64,000 bases of DNA from Arion vulgaris (GCA_020796225.1 CM036765.1:34996066-35060065); one strand, 5' to 3'; positions 10,714 through 21,859 are shown, counted from the stretch's first letter. The notes: generated by a model from the letters alone, not told the origin. A program made the numbers and translations.

Positions 10714-10960
10714 TCTTCTTCTTCTTCAAACGCTCCATATCGATTACTTGTTAACCACTCTTTGTGATTTTTATGTGATTCGAGCCTAAGAGCGATTGGA
10801 CGTTGTCCCAGTTATGTGCCTGCAAGTATGCCAGCACATCCGATTTCTGCGCTGCTTTTTATTTACTAGGGTGGCTTCCCTAGGCCACTGCCTCTGTCGC
10901 CCCTTAGGACGTGCTTTGTAGGTCGCAGCATTACTATTCTTTGCTCCCGTTTTGAGCCCC
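10714..10960 (-). mobile_element. Rep-6 copy
   Basis: Minus-strand copy starting at the GAA run (ttcttcttcttcaaacgctc on the plus strand). It shares the aatcggatgtgctgg and taggaagccaccct-like phrases with the copy at 7226-7475. A 69-codon open frame overlaps it but has no independent support. Confidence 0.7.
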
Positions 10961-11229
10961 GGAAACACACGGACACTTAAGCAAATCGACTCCAATCATC
11001 AGATGAACATGTGGATGGTACAAGCGTCCAAATGGCTAGTGTCATTGAAATGAGTGGCTATCAATGTCCTTTGATCTTCTAAGTGCTTCTGGCAGAAGTT
11101 CATATCAAATTATGTGTTTATATTTAACTTATTGTTTCGTCAAGAACAACAACTCAGTACAAAGAAAATAACTAGATCTGTGTGTTTCTGTTTTTCATAT
11201 AATTATCTAGAAAAAAAGTATTTCCCTTG

Positions 11230-11515
11230 CGATCCCTGATCTCAGTGTAGGTGTGATCGAGTTCCTAGTCATATCGGAGAAGGACGATAACATGTAGGTG
11301 CCGTGTTAAAATTGAGCACATAAAAGAACCCTTGACATTTCAACATCGAGAACAGCAGGCTCGAAAGCCGCTGCCCTGGCAAAATTCCGTAGAAAAGATT
11401 TAAAATAAAATTCTTACATAAATATCTTCACCAACTTCAAAATTACATCGGGGACCCTAGTCGGTGCTACGGAGTTCGTGCACTGCAGCTGAGATCTTTT
11501 TGTGAAAGAAAGATA
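11230..11515 (+). mobile_element. SINE-4 copy lacking its head
   Basis: Begins around gtgatcgagttcctagtcat and continues gacgataacatgtagg, gagcacataaaag, gaacagcaggctcgaaagc and cttacataaatatcttcacc. The copy at 17981-18400 has the same order. In this copy the gagaac-ctgg/gaaagc segment is present once, the ancestral state for the 24-bp expansion in the other copy. Confidence 0.7.
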
Positions 11516-11564
11516 TCGGAGCACACATGTTTACTCACCGAAGTGCAGTGATGATTGTCCTATC

Positions 11565-11652
11565 AATCAATCAATCACTCACTCACTCAATCAATCAATC
11601 AATCAATCAATCTATCAATCAATCAACTAATCAATCACTCAATCAATCAAAA
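11565..11652. repeat. AATC tetranucleotide microsatellite
   Basis: Runs of aatc with interspersed actc variants. Confidence 0.9.
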
Positions 11653-11849
11653 GGTGTTCTCTTCAATTGTTGTATAGAGAGAGAGAACAGTGGCATGACG
11701 TTTTCTCTACGCAGTAGAATGGTTCTCAAAGTGTGGGCCGGACGATAACGACAGAAAGACTGTTCTCAATATAAAGCGTTACTTGAATACGATATTTATT
11801 GTTTGTTTAATGCTGTAAAACAATCAATATTTATACACTGTAAACCTGC

Positions 11850-13462
11850 GTCTATATCTCTAACAAACATAATCTATGACAATCTTTTCTCTCTAACAAA
11901 CATAATTTATGACAATCTTCTCTCTAGCAAACATAATCTATGACAATCTTCTCTCTAACAAACATAATCTATGACAATCTTCTCTCTCTAACAAACATAA
12001 TTTATGACAATCTTCTCTCTCTAACAAACATAATCTATAACAACCTCCTCTCTCTAACAAACATAATCTATGACAACCTCCTCTCTCTAACAAACATAAT
12101 CTATGACAACCTCCTCTCTCTAACAAACATAATCTATGACAATCTTCTCTCTAACAAACATAATTTATGACAATCTTCTCTCTAACAAACATAATCTATG
12201 ACAATCTTCTCTCTAACAAACATAATCTATGACAATCTTCTCTCTCTAACAAACATAATTTATGACAATCTTCTCTCTCTAACAAACATAATTTATGACA
12301 ATCTTCTCTCTCTAACAAACATAACCTATGACAATCTTCTCTCTCTAACAAACATAATCTATGACAATCTTCTCTCTAACAAACATAATCTATGACAATC
12401 TTCTCTCTCTAACAAACATAATCTATGACAATCTTCTCTCTCTAACAAACATAATTTATGACAATCTTCTCTCTAACAAACATAATCTATGACAATCTTC
12501 TCTCTAACAAACATAATTTATGACAATCTTCTCTCTCTAACAAACATAATCTATGACAACCTCCTCTCTCTAACAAACATAATCTATGACAACCTCCTCT
12601 CTAACAAACATAATTTATGACAATCTTCTCTCTCTAACAAACGTAATCTATGACAATCTTCTCTCTCTAACAAACATAATTTATGACAATCTTCTCTCTC
12701 TAACAAACATAATCTATGACAACCTCCTCTCTCTAACAAACATAATCTATGACAACCTCTCTCTCTAACAAACATAATCTATGACAATCTTCTCTCTCTA
12801 ACAAACATAATTTATGACAATCTTCTCTCTAACAAACATAATCTATGACAATCTTCTCTCTCTAACAAACATAATTTATGACAATCTTCTCTCTAACAAA
12901 CATAATCTATGACAATCTTTTCTCTCTAACAAACATAATTTATGACAATCTTCTCTCTAACAAACATAATCTATGACAAATCTTCTCTCTAACAAACATA
13001 ATTAGTGACAATCTTCTCTAACAAACATAATCTATGACAATCTTCTCTTAACAAACATAACTCATGACAATCTTTCTCTCTAACAAACATAATCTATGAC
13101 AATCTCTTCTCTAACAAACATAATCTATGACAACCTCTCCTCTCTAACAAACATAATCTATGACAACCTCCTCTCTCTAACAAACATAATTTATGACAAC
13201 CTCCTCTCTCTAACAAACATAATCTATGACAATCTTCTCTCTAACAAACGTAATCTATGACAATCTTCTCTCTAACAAACGTAATCTATGACAATTTTCT
13301 CTCTAACAAACGTAATCTATGACAATCTTCTCTCTCTAACAAACACAATCTATGACAATCTTCTCTCTTTAACAAACACAATCTATGACAATCTTCTCTC
13401 TCTAACAAACAAAATCTATGACAATCTTCTCTCTCTAACAAACACAATCTATGACAATCTAA
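11850..13462. repeat. About 33-bp tandem array, about 48 units
   Basis: Unit contains aacaaacataatctatgaca followed by atcttctctctct, where the number of CT dinucleotides varies (unit 29-35 bp). Two variant classes alternate, aatctatgacaatctt and aatctatgacaacctc, sometimes in runs of three. Toward the right end the variants aacaaacgtaa and aacaaacacaa are clustered (13240-13455), showing local homogenisation. Indel-rich units appear at 12975-13140. Confidence 0.97.
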
Positions 13463-13801
13463 TAGTACAATTATTTAGCATGCTCACCTGAATTTAATAT
13501 TTTCCATTTAGATAAGAATCAATAGATAGGAATCAATAACGTTTTTAATGGATAGAATCCCACATTGGGCCACGTCTGCTATGATCATGATAACATTTTT
13601 AACATCAAAACTTTTCTCTTTCTCTCTAATTGTTCATATTAACCGCAATCATCAATATTGATAACATATTCCGATGATGTCTTTTTATTACTCTGAGCAA
13701 AAAATAAGCAAAAATAACCCCCATATTTACTAGGAATACAAAATTATGGTGATTGGCTTAAAGCTCAATTTTCCACACGAAGAAAGAAATTGGTAAATTT
13801 G
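13463..13801. other. Unassigned AT-rich DNA
   Basis: No recognisable domain, repeat head or array. Confidence 0.3.
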
Positions 13802-14254
13802 AGTTCTTCTTCTTCTCTTCCACCATTTACTTTTTATAGAAGTGTTGGGGGTGGGGGAACGTAGTGATCTTGTATGTGCCTGTTTTAAGACACTTTGTAA
13901 GCTGATATTCATTTTCGTAAGACTGTTCTTGATGCCGTTGCTCCATCTTTTGCGTGGTCTTCCTCTTGCTTTGTACTCATTATACTTTTCTGTGTGGCTC
14001 TCTGTGGTAGGCGATACCAGGGCATTCTTGTCTGGTGTCCAAACCATTTAATCTGTTGTTCTTTTATGAATTGTGTGACTTGTTTCACATCCAGTCTTCG
14101 TCTGATTTTTTTCATTTCTAATTTTGTCTCTTATTGTCACACCTGCAGCTCTTCTAAGACACCTCATCTCTGTCGTTATGATTTTCCGCTCATTAGCTGC
14201 TGTTATTGGCCATGTTTGACACTGGTAACACAGTAATTTGAGTTGTGTACTGAA
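13802..14254 (-). pseudogene. LINE-C reverse transcriptase C-terminal region
   Basis: Minus-strand frames give, in order, LLCYQCQTW, ITAANERKI-TTEMRCLRRA, AGVTIRDKIRNE, (frameshift) RRRLDVKQVTQFIKEQQI, KWFGHQTRM, (frameshift) ARGRPRKRWSNGI. This is the characteristic region after the RT domain of a common invertebrate LINE type. It ends in a GAA run (13806-13816 on the plus strand, ttcttcttctt). At least two frameshifts make it nonfunctional. It is the clearest protein-level copy of LINE-C in the window. Confidence 0.88.
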
Positions 14255-14498
14255 AAATGAAATTCGTGGCAAATCCTTTATAGAACATCGCTATCAACCA
14301 CAGCAAATGAGTCGTTGACTTTCTAGGCATCACTTATATGTTCTGTAGTTTGCATTGCTTTCTAAACGGTGTGGTCTATTTTTACCTGTCGTAAAAATCA
14401 AAAGGAAACGAATTTTGTTCCAAACTGCCTGCCACGTGTGTGAACCAGGTACTCTTGGGCTGTGATCAGCTCCTACTGCTTAAGCTACAGACGCCCAC
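14255..14498 (-). mobile_element. SINE-3 copy
   Basis: The minus strand reads from ctgtagcttaagcagtagga (A-box-like) and tacctggttcacac (B-box-like) to the family 3' end gcgatgttctataaaggatt plus tgccacgaatttcat. It directly abuts the 5' side of the LINE-C fragment. Confidence 0.8.
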
Positions 14499-14574
14499 AT
14501 TCTCATTATTCAGATTATTGAACGATTTTTACAATTTGATTATGTTTAGATGCAGCAAGATCGAATCCTAAATA

Positions 14575-14668
14575 GTATCCAAATATGTTAAATAGTATCC
14601 ACACATGTTAAATAATATCCACACATGTTAAATAGTATCCAAACATGTTAAATAGTATCCAAATATGT
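14575..14668. repeat. 20-bp tandem repeat, about 5 units
   Basis: aaatagtatccaaacatgtt and variants (cacac, aatat). Confidence 0.9.
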
Positions 14669-14756
14669 TTAAAAATGTTGTTGTCTAATTGCTTTTTTAT
14701 TCATCCGGTCATCTTTATTATACTAAGAGTTCAGAAGTATTGCGATATCATTTCAT

Positions 14757-17700
14757 CACAAAGTATCATCTTCATCCCACAAAGTATCATCTTCATCACA
14801 CAAAGTATCATCTTCATCATCACACAAAGTATCATCTTCATCACACAAAGTATCATCTTCATCACACAAAGTATCATCATCATCATCATCACACAAAGTA
14901 TCATCTTCATCACACAAAGTATCATCTTCATCACACAAAGTATCATCTTCATCACACAAAGTATCATCTTCATCACACAAAGTATCATCATCATCACAAA
15001 GTATCATCTTCATCACACAAAGTATCATCATCATCATCATCACACAAAGTATCATCTTCATCACACAAAGTGTCATCTTCATCACACAAAGTATCATCAT
15101 CATATCATCATCACAAAGTATCATCTTCATCACACAAAGTATCATCTTCATCACACAAAGTATCATCTTCATCACACAAAGTATCATCTTCATCACACAA
15201 AGTATCATCATCATCATCACACAAAGTATCATCTTCATCACACAAAGTATCATCTTCATCACACAAAGTATCATCATCATCATCATCACAAAGTATCATC
15301 TTCATCACACAAAGTATCATCTTCATCACACAAAGTATCATCTTCATCACACAAAGTATCATCATCATCATCACACAAAGTATCAGCTTCATCACACAAA
15401 GTATCATCATCATCATCATCACACAAAGTATCATCATCATCACACAAAGTATCATCTTCATCACACAAAGTATCAGCTTCATCACACAAAGTATCATCTT
15501 CATCACACAAAGTATCATCATCATCATCATCACACAAAGTATCATCATCATCATCACACAAAGTATCATCATCATCATCACACAAAGTATCATCTTCATC
15601 ACACAAAGTATCAGCTTCATCACACAAAGTATCATCTTCATCACACAAAGTATCATCATCATCATCATCACACAAAGTATCAGCTTCATCACACAAAGTA
15701 TCATCTTCATCACACAAAGTATCATCATCATCATCATCACACAAAGTATCATCTTCATCACACAAAGTATCATCTTCATCATCACACAAAGTATCATCAT
15801 CATCACACAAAGTATCATCTTCATCACACAAAGTATCATCTTCATCACACAAAGTATCACCTTCATCACACAAAGTATCATCTTCATCATCACACAAAGT
15901 ATCATCTTCATCACACAAGTATCATCTTCATCACACAAAGTATCATCTTCATCACACACAGTATCATCATCATCACACAAAGTATCATCTTCATCACACA
16001 AAGTATCATCTTCATCACACAAAGTATCATCTTCATCACACAAAGTATCATCTTCATCATCACACAAAGTATCATCATCATCATCATCACACAAAGTATC
16101 AGCTTCATCATCACACAAAGTATCAGCTTCATCATCACACAAAGTATCAGCTTCATCATCACACAAAGTATCATCATCATCACACAAAGTATCATCTTCA
16201 TCACACAAAGTATCATCATCATCATCATCACACAAAGTATCATCTTCATCCCACAAAGTATCATCTTCATCACACAAAGTATCATCTTCATCACACAAAG
16301 TATCATCTTCATCATCACACAAAGTATCATCATCATCATCATCACACAAAGTATCAGCTTCATCATCACACAAAGTATCATCATCATCACACAAAGTATC
16401 ATCTTCATCACACAAAGTATCATCATCATCATCACACAAAGTATCATCTTCATCACACAAAGTATCATCTTCATCACACAAAGTATCATCATCATCATCA
16501 TCACACAAAGTATCATCTTCATCACACAAAGTATCATCTTCATCACACAAAGTATCATCATCATCATCATCATCACACAAAGTATCAGCTTCATCACACA
16601 AAGTATCATCTTCATCACACAAAGTATCATCTTCATCACACAAAGTATCATCATCATCATCATCATCACACAAAGTATCATCTTCATCATCACACAAAGT
16701 ATCATCATCATCACACAAAGTATCATCTTCATCACACAAAGTATCATCTTCATCACACAAAGTATCATCATCATCATCATCACACAAAGTATCAGCTTCA
16801 TCACACAAAGTATCATCATCATCTTCATCACACAAAGTATCAGCTTCATCACACAAAGTATCAGCTTCATCACACAAAGTATCATCATCATCATCATCAC
16901 ACAAAGTATCATCTTCATCACACAAAGTATCATCATCATCTTCATCACACAAAGTATCATCATCATCATCATCACAAAAAGTATCATCTTCATCACACAA
17001 AGTATCATCTTCATCACACAAAGTATCATCATCATCATCATCACACAAAGTATCATCATCATCATCATCACACAAAGTATCATCTTCATCACACAAAGTA
17101 TCATGATCATCACACAAAGTATCATCTTCATCACACAAAGTATCATCATCATCATCATCACACAAAGTATCATCTTCATCATCACACAAAGTATCATCAT
17201 CATCACACAAAGTATCATCTTCATCATCACACAAAGTATCATCATCATCACACAAAGTATCATCTTCATCATCACACAAAGTAACATCATCATCACACAA
17301 AGTATCATCTTCATCACACAAAGTATCATCATCATCATCATCACACAAAGTATCATCTTCATCATCACACAAAGTATCATCATCATCACACAAAGTATCA
17401 TCTTCATCATCACACAAAGTATCATCATCATCACACAAAGTATCATCTTCATCACACAAAGTATCATCATCATCATCATCATCACACAAAGTATCATCTT
17501 CATCACACAAAGTATCATCTTCATCACACAAAGTATCATCATCATCATCATCATCACACAAAGTATCAGCTTCATCACACAAAGTATCAGCTTCATCACA
17601 CAAAGTATCATCATCATCTTCATCACACAAAGTATCAGCTTCATCACACAAAGTATCAGCTTCATCACACAAAGTATCATCATCATCATCATCATCTCAC

Positions 17701-17978
17701 AAAGTATCATCATCATCATCACACAAAGTATCATCTTCATCACACAAAGTATCATCTTCATCACTCAAAGTATCATCATCATCACCATCTTCATCACACA
17801 AAGTATCAGCATCATCATCACACAAAGTATCATCTTCATCACACAAAGTATCATCATCATCACACAAAGTATCATCTTCATCACACAAAGTATCATCTTC
17901 ATCACACAAAGTATCATCATCATCATCACAAAGTATCATCTTCATCACACAAAGTATCATCTTCATCACACAAAGTAG
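14757..17978. repeat. CAT-rich variable-unit array, 3.2 kb
   Basis: A core acacaaagtatcatcttc alternates with runs of two to six cat triplets. Units are 18, 21, 24, 27 or 30 bp, nearly always a multiple of three. Frequent variants are tatcagcttc and tatcatcatc. Because unit lengths keep phase, frames of 800-880 codons stay open on both strands (His/Ser/Ile-rich forward; Asp- or Met/Cys-rich reverse). Equal openness of several frames on both strands argues against coding. Phase breaks occur at about 14995, 15105, 15290 and 15918. Confidence 0.97.
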
Positions 17979-17980
17979 GG

Positions 17981-18400
17981 AAGTCTCTGTGGCGTATAGG
18001 TTAGGTGCTCGTCTCCCGTGCCAAACGTACCAGGTTCGCTCCCTCGTGGTGCCATCTGGATATTTTTCTAGAGAAGATCGAGTTCCTAGTCCTATCGAAG
18101 ACGGACGATAAAACGTAGTTCCCGTGTTCAATTTGAGCACGGAAAAGAAACATTAGCAGCTCAAAACTCGAGAAGAACATGCTGGAAAGCCTCGAGAAGA
18201 ACATGCTGGAAAGCCTCGAGAAGAACATGCTGGAAAGCCTCGAGAAGAACATGCTGGAAAGCCTCGAGAAGAACATGCTGGAAAGCCTCGAGAAGAACAT
18301 GCTGGAAAGCCTCGAGAAGAACATGCTGGAAAGCCGCTGTCTATGCAAAATTAATTATAAAAAATATAAACAAATTAAATTCCTACAAAAAATATCTTAA
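17981..18400 (+). mobile_element. SINE-4 copy carrying an internal 24-bp expansion
   Basis: The head gtctctgtggcgtataggtt and B-box-like caggttcgctccct lead into tggatatttttctagag and cctagtcctatcgaagacgg. After ttgagcacggaaaagaaaca the element carries seven 24-bp units (18164-18334) and then resumes gccgctgtctatgcaaaatt, matching gccgctgccctggcaaaatt at 11368. It sits directly at the right end of the CAT array. Confidence 0.8.
18164..18334. repeat. 24-bp tandem repeat, 7 units, inside SINE-4
   Basis: Unit ctcgagaagaacatgctgga plus aagc. Units are almost identical, which suggests recent amplification. The 24-bp length gives an open frame on both strands (Met-Leu-Glu-Ser-Leu-Glu-Lys-Asn forward), which I regard as incidental. 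Confidence 0.95.
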
Positions 18401-18415
18401 CCATTTAGTAAAATA

Positions 18416-18572
18416 TGGCGCCATGAATGTATGGGACGTACGCCATGGCGCCATGAATGTATGGGACGTACGCCATGGCGCCATGAATGTATGGGACGTA
18501 CACCATGGCGCCATGAATGTATGGGACGTACGCCATGGCGCCATGAATGTATGGGACGTACGCCATGGCGCC
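18416..18572. repeat. 30-bp tandem repeat, 5 units, CpG-containing
   Basis: Unit ggcgccatgaatgtatggga plus cgtacgccat; only one unit deviates (cgtacacc). It contains two short palindromes, ggcgcc and cgtacg, and is GC-rich compared with flanks. It ends in cgcccgcgggagccgcg. Confidence 0.95.
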
Positions 18573-18816
18573 CGCGGGAGCCGCGTTGAACAGCTCTGCT
18601 TGAGTAACAGTATTCCGTTTTTGCATGAGAGATTTGTTCTTCAATATTATCTGTCTCGTTTGCAGCTAAAAATACACTCTGATAAACTATAAATATGCTG
18701 ACATTGATTATCTACAAACTCCTGAGAAACCGTGTATACTTTCTAATATTGACTTTTCTGAAAAAGAATATTGCATGCCATAGTGTAATATGTCATATTA
18801 CATTGTCGTAATCGCT

Positions 18817-18897
<81 letters not shown>

Positions 18898-19485
18898 CGA
18901 ATAAGTTGAATTTAGTTGTATGTGTGTCTGTTCCCATTTTTTTCAAGATATCTGGACATCTTACGGAATTGAAATTTGGCAAGAGGGTAGCTTTCATAGA
19001 TGGGAAGATATAATAACTATAAAACCGGACTATTGGTTGGTCTCTATATTTAAATTCCAACTTAACGAAATGGGCGTGAAAACTTAAAAGTCGACAAAGG
19101 AGAAGCCTGTTTCCAGTTGCCCGTCACGTGTTGAAGCGATAAATTACAACTATTATTATAACGTATTTTAACACATTTTGTAAGAAAAGCGTGAGGCTTA
19201 AATCATAAGTGCGCATTCTACCGTGCCGTAGAATCATGCTATCGATTCACGCTCATGCCAATTAAAAAAAAATACATCTCATTTTCGAGCCAATTTTTAA
19301 ATATATTTTTTAACACATTGATAAGTTTATACTCTGAATAAATTCAATTTGACAGTTGTTATTTTAGCCGATTTTGAGTGGACGGTGCATGTTTATTTCA
19401 TATGTTCAGTCTCGCACTGTTTGGAACTTAAATTTCAGAAATGAAATAATTTCGTAGATCTATCGAAACAAATGAAGTTAGAGAT
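18573..19485. other. Unassigned DNA with a CT/AT microsatellite
   Basis: 18816-18890 is a CT dinucleotide run followed by an AT run. The remainder is AT-rich with no domain or dispersed-repeat signature that I recognise. Confidence 0.4.
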
Positions 19486-19489
19486 ATGC

Positions 19490-19665
19490 CGTTGGAGAAT
19501 GATAAGAAGAGAAAAATAAATGCCAAAACATGGAGACAGAGAGGGAAAGATTAGTAGGCTGGACTACAAGCGTCGGAAGAGTATAAAGGCGATTGATGAG
19601 GAGACTAAAGAGGAACGACTTGAAAGATCAGTGGAAAAGGTTAGCAAATGTAACTGTAAACTAGA
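19490..19665 (+). pseudogene. Possible LINE 3' coding remnant
   Basis: One plus-strand frame gives GWTTSV then RRLKRNDLKDQWKRLANVTV, resembling the RW-D-V ... DR--W+ pattern near the C-terminus of many LINE proteins. Stops interrupt it and the match is short, so I hold this loosely. Confidence 0.35.
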
Positions 19666-19754
19666 TTTAAACTAAACTCCGACGCAAAGAATGGGTACAT
19701 ATGGTAGTAATTTATATATGAGATTTTTATATAAACCATTATTTACACATTTCG

Positions 19755-19830
19755 GTGTCTCAATGGCGAAGTGGTTAAGTCGTTTGCCTACTGTACTGAA
19801 CGTTGTGAGTTTGAATCCGCACCGAGACAC
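19755..19830 (+). tRNA. tRNA-like sequence, probably a pseudogene or SINE head
   Basis: gtgtctc (19755-19761) pairs perfectly with gagacac (19824-19830) as an acceptor-like stem 76 nt apart. tggcgaagtgg is a perfect internal A-box match, and agtttgaatcc is a B box with one change. The T arm has an 8-nt loop and a mismatch, and I cannot form a good anticodon stem, so I would not call it a working tRNA. The 3' acceptor strand is repeated downstream in a 63-bp duplication. Confidence 0.5.
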
Positions 19831-19943
19831 ACGTGCAGTTTTAGACGTAGTATTGTTACAATCTTATTGTTGTGCTAATCCGCACCGAGACACATGTGCA
19901 GTTTTAGACGTCATATTGCTACGATCTTATTGTTGTGCTAATC
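19811..19943. repeat. 63-bp tandem duplication at the tRNA-like 3' end
   Basis: aatccgcaccgagacac plus gtgcagttttagacgt occurs at 19815 and again 63 bp later, ending with attgttgtgctaatcc. The duplication includes the 3' acceptor strand of the tRNA-like sequence. Confidence 0.85.
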
Positions 19944-19953
19944 CAAACGATAT

Positions 19954-20458
19954 ATAACTAAATAAAGCTTAAAATTGGCTGAATTCAACGCAAGGGTAAA
20001 GAGATAGGAACTTGTCATTATAAATAATCTATAGATAGAAGTAAGTAATTCTCTCCCCTCCTTCTACCCCATCAACAATAATCTAGTTAGACTAAATGAT
20101 GATAGTCTCACACGCTTATCGCCCTGAACAGATGACGTAGAACACGTCAACAACAACTTAGCGTTTATCTCAACAATGCTGCAGTCCTTTTAATAAACTA
20201 AGACGTTTATGACGTCCACGAAAAAGTCACATCTGCAAGAACTCACAAAACACAACATACCCAAATATATCTTCAGCAGACGATTGTGACAATGATAAAA
20301 TCTTTGACATGTATTAGGTTAGAATGACATAAACGCAAGAGTTCCAGAACTTACTTAATCCAACAATCCTAGTTGAAATGGCAGGGATAAAAACTGGAGA
20401 CGCGGCAACAAAAAAAAGAACAAAGAATAAATGTAGGATAAATGAGAAAAATCAACAA
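19954..20458. other. Unassigned DNA
   Basis: No recognisable feature. Confidence 0.3.
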
Positions 20459-20630
20459 GTGTAGGAATAGATTCGCTTTATTGTCTGTCAGGAAATTATA
20501 TACTCTACGGTGATCCGATCCATAGAAAGCTTGGGGTAGTCTGCTTAAAAACATGAAGCCACTGGTAATGCGATCGTCTGCTTTTAGAATAGACAACTTG
20601 ACCTTGTCTAAATGAAGAATGTCTGAAGCT
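20459..20630 (-). other. Unclassified open segment truncated by SINE-2
   Basis: The minus-strand frame is open across this block (ILHLDKVKLSILKADD, then FLSRLPQAFYGSD) with mixed amino-acid composition, unlike the T-rich noise frames nearby. I do not recognise the family. It could be an exon fragment or a retroelement piece. The SINE-2 at 20643-20874 lies immediately upstream on the same strand. Confidence 0.25.
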
Positions 20631-20642
20631 GCATTTAAAGTA

Positions 20643-20874
20643 GTAAAAAAGTAAAGGAACCCTTTCATACCTCGTGGTATATAGGCCAATACATTGTTAG
20701 GCCTGTATTTTCATTAACCGTCGGCACACGATGGGTGATGTGGTCAGCATCACGCCGGCCGCCTTTACTTTCCCAGAGCATGTCTGGTACCCAGTTGAGG
20801 CTGGGTCGACCTGAGAGCCGTCGCTGTCGGGAAAAATTGCACGCTCATTGCGGGAGCTGAACCCAGACCACCAG
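20643..20874 (-). mobile_element. SINE-2 copy, 5'-truncated, 12-bp TSD
   Basis: TSD gcatttaaagta at 20631-20642 and 20875-20886. The 3' tail gtaaaggaaccctttcatac (plus strand) is intact, but the tRNA-like head found in the copy at 34801 is missing: this copy stops within ctgaacccagaccaccag. A 5' truncation with an intact TSD is what target-primed reverse transcription produces. Confidence 0.93.
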
Positions 20875-21050
20875 GCATTTAAAGTACACTAAGTAAATAA
20901 TACAATTTTGTGCATGATCAGAGACAAAATTTACAGCTTTGCAGATCCACCGACAAAGCAAAATCTCAACCCAAAATTACCATCAATAATGAAGACATAG
21001 AAAACGTAACATATTTGGAATATCTTGGCTCTATAATTAATAAAAATGGA

Positions 21051-21224
21051 GATTGTACGAAAGAAGTTAACAGAAGACTAGCCATGGCTTTCCAGAGCGT
21101 GGTCAGCATGAAGAAACTATGACACGACACAAGCAAAGATTGTACGAAAGAAGTTAACAGAAGACTAGCCATGGCTTTCCAGAGCGTGGTCAGCATGAAG
21201 AAACTATGGTACGACACAAGCAAA
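21051..21224 (+). repeat. 87-bp in-frame tandem duplication within LINE-D
   Basis: gattgtacgaaagaagttaa starts at 21051 and again at 21138. The period is 87 bp (29 codons), so the reading frame is kept. The only clear difference I see is ctatgacac versus ctatggtac, and the first of these gives the in-frame stop. Confidence 0.95.
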
Positions 21225-21527
21225 GAAATAAAAGTAAGACTTCTGAGAACATGCATATTCCTTGTGGATGTGAATCATTGACAATAACACAAACATTAAA
21301 GAACAAAATAGAGGCTTTCGAAACAAGGTGTTACAGAAAAGTTCGTAGAACATCCTGGACAAAATTTTTTTTTAAAATCAAAGTCATCTTACAAGACCTG
21401 CATATCAAAGAGAAATTAACTCATAAATAACATCATGTCCCAAAAGATGAAATATTTTTGTCACGTTAAACGTCACAGTGGTTTGGATAGAACAGTAAGA
21501 GGAGGCATTGTTCCTGGAGTACGAGGC

Positions 21528-21729
21528 GCCTGTCTGCCCAGCGTGTTCATAGCGCGTTGGACTACGGGTGACTATCCTCTGTGTGTGCGGGTTCATTTCG
21601 CGGGATGGCAGAAAAAGCCACAGATTCCCCAGATTTACGGTGTTCGTGGCACCGAACCGAAGGGTTACGATGTCCATGACACCGAGCCGAAGAGCTGAAA
21701 AGCTCAAATGCTTCTGGATCGGAAAAAAA
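21528..21729 (+). mobile_element. SINE-1 copy inside LINE-D, 10-bp TSD
   Basis: TSD agtacgaggc at 21518-21527 and 21730-21739. The internal sequence is standard for the family (gcctgtctgcccagcgtg; ggatcgg plus A8). The insertion splits the LINE between RGGIVPGVRG and GRG-PRRRW. Confidence 0.94.
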
Positions 21730-21859
21730 AGTACGAGGCAGGGGATGACCAAGACGAAGGTGGCAGCAGGACATCAAAGAAACCGTGAATTGATACGGGA
21801 GAGCTAGATAGAAGAGAGAGTTTTCAGGCGGGCTATGATGAAAGTGACGTTCCGCAAGG

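Larger units (their letters stand above)
20905..21850 (+). pseudogene. LINE-D reverse transcriptase 3' region, interrupted
   Basis: Order of motifs: ITINNEDIENVTYLEYLGSI, NRRLAMAFQSVVSMKKL (stop), the same segment again, then KVRLLRTCIF, GCESLTITQ, NKIEAFETRCYRKVRRTSWT, and FCHVKRHSGLDRTVRGGIV. After the SINE it resumes GRG-PRRRWQQDIKE. These are the usual post-catalytic landmarks of LINE reverse transcriptases. A stop in the first duplicate, frame loss near 21365 and the SINE insertion show the copy is inactive. Confidence 0.85.

Noticed and set aside
11716..11745. A possible hAT terminus (atggttctcaaagtgtggg)
   Set aside because: Only a short terminus-like string is present; no second end or 8-bp duplication was found.
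14645..17764. Open frames of 800-880 codons on both strands
   Set aside because: They are entirely the CAT-rich array. Units are multiples of three, so any frame without a stop in one unit is open throughout; the products are low-complexity and several frames are equally open.
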